A stretch of 6,185 nt of DNA. It comes from an uncultured Ignavibacteriota bacterium (GTDB lineage: Bacteria; Bacteroidota; Ignavibacteria; Tepidaquicellales; Tepidaquicellaceae). Positions 1-4,415 of the stretch are shown piece by piece (positions within the stretch are counted from its first letter, which is position 1; every line of letters starts with the position of its first letter). Below the pieces are notes generated by a model, which had not been told where the DNA came from, ran no database searches, and saw only the letters and a program-made list of their open reading frames with translations. Location of the stretch: assembly GCA_903901375.1 (NCBI GenBank), contig CAIUQV010000373.1:1-6185 (forward strand), written 5' to 3'. The translations under genes and the position numbers were made by a program.

Positions 1-1
1 A

Positions 2-727
2 CCTTTAAACGCAGAAGCAGTTATCTGGTCGCAGGAAGCATTCGGAATGATGTTTCACGATACATTCTGGCAGACAGAAACCGGCAGTATAATGGTAAGC
101 AACTATCCGGGAATGAAGATTAAACCCGGTTCGATGGGAAAACCTTTCCCGGGAATAACAGCAACAGTGGTTGATTTAAAAACATCAGAACCTATCACAA
201 AGAAAGGCATTGTAGGAATGATTGCAATCAAGCCGGGCTGGCCTTCGATGATTAGAACCTACTGGAACAACGAAGAAATTTATAAGAGCAAGTTCAAGAA
301 CGGCTGGTATCTTTGCGGCGACAGAGCAAGCATAGACGAAGACGGATATTTCTGGTTTGTGGGAAGGGATGACGATGTTATCAATACAGCAGGGCACCTT
401 GTAGGACCGTTTGAGATTGAGTCTGCTTTACTTGAACACCCTGCGGTTGGAGAATCTGCAGTAGTCGGTAAACCAGATCCTGTGAATATGGAGGTAGTAA
501 AAGCATTCATTACTTTAAAGAAAGGTTTTGATGCTGATAAAATGCTCGAACTTGAAATCATGAACTTTGTAAGGAAGAAACTTTCTGCACTTGCAATGCC
601 GCAGGAAATTGAATTTGTGGATTCACTGCCGAAAACAAGGAGCGGAAAGATAATGAGAAGAGTATTAAGAGCAAAAGAATGGGGTGAAGAGATAGGCGAT
701 ATTTCCACACTTGAAAACGATATGTAA
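2..727 (+). CDS. acsA: Acetate--CoA ligase (AMP-forming), C-terminal part; 5' end outside window
   Basis: This is an ANL-superfamily adenylate-forming enzyme that activates acetate (or another short acid) through acyl-AMP to acyl-CoA in the cytoplasm. The frame is open from the left edge, and the ATG at 47 is internal, so 241 codons of a protein usually near 570-650 residues are present. Visible motifs are FWQTETG (codons 65-85), with the Trp that restricts the acyl pocket in characterised acetyl-CoA synthetases; PGSMGKPFPG just after it; CGDRA with the ATP-ribose-binding Asp; the hinge/A8 motif GRDDDVINTAGHLVG followed by PFEIES; and the C-terminal PKTRSGKIMRR, whose Lys (codon 647-649) is the adenylation-step lysine regulated by acetylation in this family. 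The end, GDISTLEND, is typical of acetyl-CoA synthetases. A carrier protein gene starts 44 bp downstream with no terminator between, so the two are probably cotranscribed. Propionate or a carrier-bound product cannot be excluded. Confidence 0.9.
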   Translation, partial: PLNAEAVIWSQEAFGMMFHDTFWQTETGSIMVSNYPGMKIKPGSMGKPFPGITATVVDLKTSEPITKKGIVGMIAIKPGWPSMIRTYWNNEEIYKSKFKNGWYLCGDRASIDEDGYFWFVGRDDDVINTAGHLVGPFEIESALLEHPAVGESAVVGKPDPVNMEVVKAFITLKKGFDADKMLELEIMNFVRKKLSALAMPQEIEFVDSLPKTRSGKIMRRVLRAKEWGEEIGDISTLENDM

Positions 728-771
728 AATACTAATAAATAAATTTTAATAAATTAAACGGAGCAAATCAA

Positions 772-1023
772 ATGGCAGCAATTAAAGACACAGTTCTTGA
801 GTACGTTAAAAACGAATACCTTGAGGACGGAGATGACAGAGAAGTAACTTTTAACACACCGTTGATTTCAGGCGGAATAGTGGATTCGTTTTCTATGGTA
901 TCGTTAAAGGTATTTCTGGAAACAAAGTATAATCTTTCGATTCCTGACGCAAAGGCAACACCGGAGGCATTCGACAGTGTGGATAATATAATGGCACTGC
1001 TGAAGGAATTCGGAGTAGAGTAA
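772..1023 (+). CDS. Acyl/peptidyl carrier protein (phosphopantetheine-binding)
   Basis: This 83-residue protein has the size and pattern of a stand-alone carrier protein. A four-helix bundle would carry an acyl or aminoacyl group on a 4'-phosphopantetheine arm. The attachment site reads GGIVDSFSMVSL, with Ser39 (codon 886-888) in a D-S-F context instead of the D-S-L of fatty-acid ACPs. The following FLETKYNLSIPD and ATPEAFDSVDNIMALL match helix III/IV of the family. D-S-F and the lack of any fatty-acid synthase gene nearby suggest a dedicated carrier and not the housekeeping AcpP. The start is supported by GGAG at 760-763, 8 nt upstream. It follows an acyl-adenylating enzyme by 44 bp, and two acetyltransferase-type enzymes follow further down. 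The loaded group and partner enzyme are inferred from position only. Confidence 0.88.
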   Translation: MAAIKDTVLEYVKNEYLEDGDDREVTFNTPLISGGIVDSFSMVSLKVFLETKYNLSIPDAKATPEAFDSVDNIMALLKEFGVE

Positions 1024-1029
1024 GAAACA

Positions 1030-1070
1030 GAGATTGGCACACTGAAGAGATTAGCACACTGAAGAGATTG
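1030..1070 (+). repeat. 17-bp tandem repeat, about 2.4 copies
   Basis: The unit GAGATTGGCACACTGAA (1030-1046) is repeated at 1047-1063 with one change (G to A at 1053), and the first seven bases recur at 1064-1070. The repeat begins 6 bp after the carrier-protein stop codon. It contains the outer end (GCACACTGA) of the 43-bp dispersed repeat described next, so it looks like a local duplication of that element's edge. Confidence 0.85.
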
Positions 1071-1096
1071 ATTGTATTATGATTTTCACTGATTAT
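1054..1096 (+). repeat. 43-bp dispersed repeat, copy A (left inverted-repeat arm)
   Basis: The sequence begins GCACACTGA, has TTATGATTT in the middle and ends CACTGATTAT. It aligns without gaps to the reverse complement of 1524-1566 at 35 of 43 positions, and to 4250-4292 on the same strand at 30 of 43. Two CACTGA cores lie 30 bp apart in every copy. This arm lies in the carrier-protein 3' region and ends 14 bp before the GxxExxY start codon. Confidence 0.75.
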
Positions 1097-1110
1097 TTTT
1101 AGAAATAATT

Positions 1111-1521
1111 ATGGATAACAAAAATAGTAATTATTTACATAGTGAATTAAGTGAGCAAATTATAAAATGTTTTTATAAGGTATATAATGTATTAGGTTAT
1201 GGATTTTTGGAAAAAGTATACCAGAAAGCATTAGAAATAGAACTCAGTAAAAACAAATTAGACTTTAACTCACAATACCCAATAAAGGTTTATTATGATA
1301 ATAAAATAGTTGGGGAATATTATGCTGATCTGTTTATTGAAAACAAGATAATTGTCGAATTAAAAGCAAGTTTATCATTAGTAAAAGAAAATGAATTTCA
1401 ATTGCTTAATTATTTGAAATCAACAAACATTGAAGTTGGTTTACTTTTGAATTTCGGCAATGAACCAGAAGTTAAAAGGAAAGTTTTCACAAATGATCAA
1501 AAAAGCTTTATCTGTGATTGA
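1111..1521 (+). CDS. GxxExxY protein, PD-(D/E)XK nuclease-like
   Basis: This 136-residue protein belongs to the GxxExxY family, which is assigned to the PD-(D/E)XK nuclease superfamily; its biological role is not established. The signature G31-F-L-E34-K-V-Y37 is present near the N-terminus after a short helix. The nuclease-like core is visible as D73 (YADLF), then E83-L-K85 (IVELKA), then Q97 in EFQLLNYL, followed by the family's LLNFG ending. All expected acidic and Lys residues are intact, so the fold could be catalytically competent. An in-frame stop at 1090-1092 leaves ATG 1111 as the only reasonable start, and no Shine-Dalgarno sequence precedes it. Base composition is about 25% GC, rich in TTA, AAA and ATA codons, unlike the adjacent genes, which points to separate acquisition. 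Inverted repeat arms end 14 bp before the start and begin 2 bp after the stop. Confidence 0.88.
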   Translation: MDNKNSNYLHSELSEQIIKCFYKVYNVLGYGFLEKVYQKALEIELSKNKLDFNSQYPIKVYYDNKIVGEYYADLFIENKIIVELKASLSLVKENEFQLLNYLKSTNIEVGLLLNFGNEPEVKRKVFTNDQKSFICD

Positions 1522-1523
1522 AC

Positions 1524-1566
1524 ATTATCAGTGCAAATCATACTAAAATCAGTTTTATCAGTGTGC
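1524..1566 (-). repeat. 43-bp dispersed repeat, copy B (right inverted-repeat arm)
   Basis: Read on the minus strand, this starts GCACACTGATAAAACTGATT and ends CACTGATAAT. It matches copy A (1054-1096) at 35 of 43 positions and copy C (4250-4292) at 33 of 43, both without gaps. It starts 2 bp after the GxxExxY stop codon. Its orientation is opposite to copy A, so the pair forms inverted repeats around the gene. The flank AAAAAC preceding GCACACTG on this strand also resembles the flank of copy C. Confidence 0.75.
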
Positions 1567-1610
1567 GTTTTTACCAAACATAATTTTAATTTTTAACATA
1601 GGAGTAATAA

Positions 1611-2858
1611 ATGGCTTATTCAGAAGAAGTTAGGAAAGCACTTTCGGACGAAGTAACAGGAATAAAGACAGCCGGTTTATTCAAAGAAGAAAGAGCGATA
1701 TGCGACCCTCAGGATGCAGAAATTGAAGTTCAATTTCCGATCGGGACGGAAGCAAAGAAAGTTATAAATATGTGTGCAAACAATTATCTCGGACTGTCTT
1801 CTCATCCGGAAGTAGTTGCGGCAGCACACAAAGGGCTTGACCACAGAGGTTATGGTATGTCCTCGGTCAGGTTTATCTGCGGAACTCAGGATACACACAA
1901 ACAGCTTGAAGATAAGCTGACTAAGTTCTTAGGCACAGAAGATACAATTCTGTTCCCTTCCTGCTTTGATGCTAACGCAGGTGTGTTCGAAGCAGTACTC
2001 ACTGATCAGGATGTTATGATTGCTGACAGATTAATTCACGCATCAATCGTTGACGGTATCCGTCTTGCAAAAGCACAGCAGGATACTTTCAAGCATTCGG
2101 ATATGAAACATCTTGAAGAAAAACTTGTACTTCATCAGGACAAGAGAATCCGTTTGATTATTACAGACGGTGCCTTCTCAATGGACGGTGACCTTGCAAA
2201 GCTTGATAAGATTGTAGAGCTTGCAGAAAAATACAATGCAATGGTTTTTGTTGATGAAGCCCATACATCAGGATACATAGGCAAAACAGGACGCGGCACA
2301 GCAGAGCATTTCGGAGTAATGGGAAAGATTGATATCATTTCCACCACACTCGGTAAAGCACTCGGCGGTGCATCGGGTGGTTGTATTTCAGGAAGAAAAG
2401 AAATAGTCGAACTCTGCCGTCAGCGCGGAAGACCATATCTGTTCTCAAACGCAGTAGCTCCTTCGATAGTTGAAGCTTCGATGACGGTTCTTGATATTAT
2501 CTCAAAGACAACTGAAAGAAGAGACAAGCTCGAAGCTAACACTGCTTTCTGGAGAAAATCGTTAACAGAAGCCGGCTTAATAATCAAAGACGGTGAAACT
2601 GCAATAGTACCTGTAATGCTATTCAATGCAAAACTGTCGCAGGACTTCTCAAAAGACTTGTTTGCAGAGGGTATTTATGCGGTTGGATTCTTCTTCCCTG
2701 TTGTTCCAAAGGGACAGGCAAGAATCAGAACACAGCTTTCTGCTGCACATGATATGCATCATCTTGAAAAAGCACTCGATGCATTCGTAAAAGTAGGTAA
2801 GAAATATGAAATAATCGGAAAGACGAAACAGGAAATTATTGACAGATACGGAATGTAG
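1611..2858 (+). CDS. Glycine C-acetyltransferase-like alpha-oxoamine synthase (Kbl paralogue 1, divergent)
   Basis: This 415-residue PLP-dependent fold-type I enzyme is of the Kbl/alpha-oxoamine synthase family. Kbl interconverts acetyl-CoA plus glycine with 2-amino-3-ketobutyrate plus CoA in threonine metabolism. Landmarks in order are CANNYLGL (55-62), SVRFICGTQD (85-94), SCFDANAG (117-124), the cofactor-stacking His143 in RLIHASIVDG, TDGAFSMDGD (185-194), Asp215 and His218 in VDEAHTSG, the Schiff-base Lys249 in STTLGKALGG, RPYLFSN (274-280) and PKGQARIRTQ (366-375), with the carboxylate-binding Arg. AGGAG at 1600-1604 fixes the start. Compared with canonical Kbl and with the next gene, it has A-G for G-G after SCFDAN, R-L-I-H for A-L-N-H and D-E-A-H-T for D-D-S-H-A. 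The last resembles other alpha-oxoamine synthases, including serine palmitoyltransferase. Its acyl donor or amino acid may therefore differ. A perfect terminator follows. Confidence 0.85.
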   Translation: MAYSEEVRKALSDEVTGIKTAGLFKEERAICDPQDAEIEVQFPIGTEAKKVINMCANNYLGLSSHPEVVAAAHKGLDHRGYGMSSVRFICGTQDTHKQLEDKLTKFLGTEDTILFPSCFDANAGVFEAVLTDQDVMIADRLIHASIVDGIRLAKAQQDTFKHSDMKHLEEKLVLHQDKRIRLIITDGAFSMDGDLAKLDKIVELAEKYNAMVFVDEAHTSGYIGKTGRGTAEHFGVMGKIDIISTTLGKALGGASGGCISGRKEIVELCRQRGRPYLFSNAVAPSIVEASMTVLDIISKTTERRDKLEANTAFWRKSLTEAGLIIKDGETAIVPVMLFNAKLSQDFSKDLFAEGIYAVGFFFPVVPKGQARIRTQLSAAHDMHHLEKALDAFVKVGKKYEIIGKTKQEIIDRYGM

Positions 2859-2880
2859 AATAATATAAATATCTGAATAT

Positions 2881-2909
2881 AAAGCCGGATTGAGAAATCC
2901 GGCTTTTTT
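2881..2909 (+). terminator. Intrinsic terminator after kbl paralogue 1
   Basis: A perfect 10-bp stem, AAAGCCGGAT (2881-2890) with ATCCGGCTTT (2897-2906), encloses a 6-nt loop (TGAGAA) and runs into six T residues (2904-2909). It lies 22 bp after the stop codon. It should end the upstream transcript, which implies that the second kbl has its own promoter or depends on read-through. Confidence 0.92.
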
Positions 2910-2910
2910 A

Positions 2911-2966
2911 TTTGTGCTTAATTTTAACGTCAGGTTTAGTATTTTGGTTAAAATTATTTTACGGAT
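2911..2966 (+). promoter_or_regulatory. Probable promoter/leader region of kbl paralogue 2
   Basis: The 56 bp between the terminator and the kbl2 start must hold a promoter if the second gene is expressed independently. It is AT-rich, with TTTG at 2911-2914 and TAGTATTT at 2937-2944 (22 bp between). These loosely resemble the Bacteroidota -33 TTTG and -7 TAnnTTTG elements, with one mismatch in the latter. The assignment is weak. The ACGGA just before the start codon is too close to be a normal ribosome binding site. Confidence 0.25.
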
Positions 2967-4232
2967 ATGTACATCAGAACAAAACTTGATTTAGCGAAAG
3001 AATTATCTGAGATTAAGTCACAGGGTCTTTACAAAGACGAAAGAGTGATACTCTCAGACCAGAAAGCAGAAATAAGTGTCAGGTTTCCTGATAACGCAAA
3101 AGAAAGAGACGTATTAAATTTCTGCGCTAATAACTATCTTGGACTGGCAAATCATCCCGTTTTAATTAAAGCTGCACACGAAACACTTGATAAATATGGT
3201 TTCGGTCTTGCATCTGTCAGGTTTATCTGCGGAACACAGGACATACACAAGCAGCTTGAAAAACAGATTGCGGAATTTTATCATACAGAAGATACCATTC
3301 TATATTCATCGTGTTTCGATGCAAACGGCGGATTGTTTGAATCAATACTCGGACAGGATGATACTATTATAACTGATGCATTAAACCACGCGAGTATTAT
3401 AGATGGTATAAGACTTTGCAAGGCACGCCGCCTGATTTATAATCACTCGGATATGAATTCCCTTGAAGAGAAGCTCAAACTTGCACGCGAAGGTTCTGAT
3501 ATCTGGGATCACAGCGGACTGGAAGCAATGCCTGTTCCAGCTCGGAATATTGTAATTGCTACAGATGGAGTTTTCTCTATGGATGGCGACATAGCAAAGA
3601 TAAGAGAGATTATTGAACTTGCGAATAAATATGATGCAATGGTTATGGTTGATGATTCGCACGCAACAGGTTTTCTGGGAGAAAAAGGAAGAGGTTCTAT
3701 AGAATATTGCAATGCTCTCGGTGAGGTTGACATAATTACTTCAACACTGGGGAAAGCAATGGGTGGTGCAACGGGCGGGTTCACTACAGGCAGAAAAGAA
3801 ATTATTGATATGCTGCGTCAGCGCTCAAGACCTTACCTGTTTTCCAATTCGGTTTCACCGTCAGTAGTTGGAGCATCAATAGCAGCTTTTGATTTACTGG
3901 ATAAGAGTGACGACCTTCGTAAAACACTTCAGGACAACACAAAGCAGTTCAGGGAAGGAATGACAAAGCTTGGCTTTGACATAATAGACAGTGTACATCC
4001 TATAGTACCTGTACTTTTCAGGAAGTTTGAGAATGATGCAGTACTTGCACAGGCAGTTTCGAAGGATTTGTATGAAGAAGGAATTTATGCAGTAGGATTT
4101 TTCTTTCCTGTAGTTCCGAAAGGTATGGCAAGAATCAGAGTGCAGATATCGGCGGCTCATTCAAAGGATGATATAGAGAAATGTCTGGCAGCGTTTGAGA
4201 AGGTTGGAAAGAAGCATAAAGTGATTTCTTAG
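2967..4232 (+). CDS. kbl: Glycine C-acetyltransferase (2-amino-3-ketobutyrate CoA ligase)
   Basis: This 421-residue PLP enzyme condenses acetyl-CoA and glycine to 2-amino-3-ketobutyrate, or cleaves that product of threonine dehydrogenase. Motifs follow E. coli Kbl closely: FCANNYLGLANHP (52-64), SVRFICGTQD (83-92), YSSCFDANGG (113-122), ITDALNHASIIDG with His141, ATDGVFSMDGD (198-208), VDDSHATG with Asp229 and His232, and TSTLGKAMGG with Lys263. RQRSRPYLFSNS (284-295) and PKGMARIRVQ (384-393) follow. The C-terminal block EGIYAVGFFFPVVPKG to SAAH shares 25 of 28 residues with paralogue 1. It differs by an insertion of about 14-16 residues around 177-191 (SDIWDHSGLEAMPV) between helix and strand, next to the conserved TDG. 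No good Shine-Dalgarno precedes ATG 2967, but this start aligns with the family N-terminus. No threonine dehydrogenase gene is in view. Confidence 0.93.
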   Translation: MYIRTKLDLAKELSEIKSQGLYKDERVILSDQKAEISVRFPDNAKERDVLNFCANNYLGLANHPVLIKAAHETLDKYGFGLASVRFICGTQDIHKQLEKQIAEFYHTEDTILYSSCFDANGGLFESILGQDDTIITDALNHASIIDGIRLCKARRLIYNHSDMNSLEEKLKLAREGSDIWDHSGLEAMPVPARNIVIATDGVFSMDGDIAKIREIIELANKYDAMVMVDDSHATGFLGEKGRGSIEYCNALGEVDIITSTLGKAMGGATGGFTTGRKEIIDMLRQRSRPYLFSNSVSPSVVGASIAAFDLLDKSDDLRKTLQDNTKQFREGMTKLGFDIIDSVHPIVPVLFRKFENDAVLAQAVSKDLYEEGIYAVGFFFPVVPKGMARIRVQISAAHSKDDIEKCLAAFEKVGKKHKVIS

Positions 4233-4249
4233 GAGCAGTGAAAAAACGA

Positions 4250-4292
4250 GCACACTGATAATACTGGAATAAATATGATGTACACTGATTTT
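4250..4292 (+). repeat. 43-bp dispersed repeat, copy C (solo copy)
   Basis: This begins GCACACTGATAATACTGG, has AATATGATG in the middle and ends CACTGATTTT. It matches the reverse complement of copy B at 33 of 43 and copy A at 30 of 43 positions without gaps, keeping the two CACTGA cores 30 bp apart. It starts 17 bp after the kbl stop codon. A further ACTGATT follows at 4293-4299. It has no partner arm or gene of its own in the window. Confidence 0.65.
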
Positions 4293-4356
4293 ACTGATTC
4301 TAACGGATAGATAATAAATAGTAGAATTGAATAATAGATTTTAAGAGTATAAACAC

Positions 4357-4387
4357 AAAGGGCAGACCGGATGGTCTGCCCTTTTTT
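4357..4387 (+). terminator. Strong intrinsic terminator between converging kbl and nrdJ
   Basis: A perfect 12-bp stem, AAAGGGCAGACC (4357-4368) with GGTCTGCCCTTT (4373-4384), has a 4-nt loop (GGAT) and runs into six T residues (4382-4387) on the + strand. It lies 124 bp after the kbl stop. On the minus strand the same hairpin is followed by TTTGTGTTT, a poorer T-tract, so it could also serve the convergent ribonucleotide reductase transcript, whose stop is 28 bp away. The 183-bp convergent gap holds only this hairpin and repeat copy C. Confidence 0.92.
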
Positions 4388-4415
4388 ATATTCCTTTCTC
4401 CAGGGTTAACAAGGC

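Larger units (their letters stand above)
1054..1566. mobile_element. Candidate inserted cassette: GxxExxY gene bounded by 43-bp inverted repeats
   Basis: The sequence shows a single gene of about 25% GC (102 of 411 bases counted) enclosed by an ungapped imperfect inverted repeat, in a neighbourhood of about 40-45% GC. Removing the block from the tandem repeat through the right arm (1030-1566) would leave about 50 bp between the carrier-protein stop and the kbl start, an ordinary operon spacing. No transposase or recombinase and no convincing target-site duplication are seen, so the mechanism of insertion is unknown. Alternatives are a hairpin-forming pair of regulatory repeats around an ordinary accessory gene, or remnants of an older element. 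The mobile interpretation is inference. Confidence 0.4.

Noticed and set aside
280..708. Minus-strand ORF of 142 codons opposite the acsA end
   Set aside because: It lies wholly antisense to a well-supported coding region with conserved motifs; its translation is Ser/Thr/Phe-rich with no recognisable family, typical of a shadow frame.
1068..1096. Sigma-70-like promoter in the left arm (TTGATT, 17 bp, GATTAT)
   Set aside because: The -10 match is only 4 of 6 in very AT-rich sequence where such matches are expected by chance, and the sequence coincides with the inverted-repeat arm.
1024..1110. Possible CRISPR-like array from the repeated GCACACTGA units
   Set aside because: The units are directly adjacent 17-mers with no spacers, and there are no cas genes; a simple tandem repeat and inverted-repeat arm explain them.
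1015..1580. Target-site duplication flanking the GxxExxY block
   Set aside because: Comparing bases outside both arms and outside the tandem repeat showed no convincing matching direct repeat, so transposition by a TSD-generating enzyme is not supported.
1998..2006. Additional CACTGA core inside kbl1
   Set aside because: It encodes conserved protein sequence (LTDQD) and lacks the second core 30 bp away and the rest of the 43-bp repeat.
3381..3784. Two overlapping minus-strand ORFs (93 and 91 codons) opposite kbl2
   Set aside because: Both are antisense to the conserved core of Kbl2, have no ribosome binding site or family resemblance, and overlap each other.
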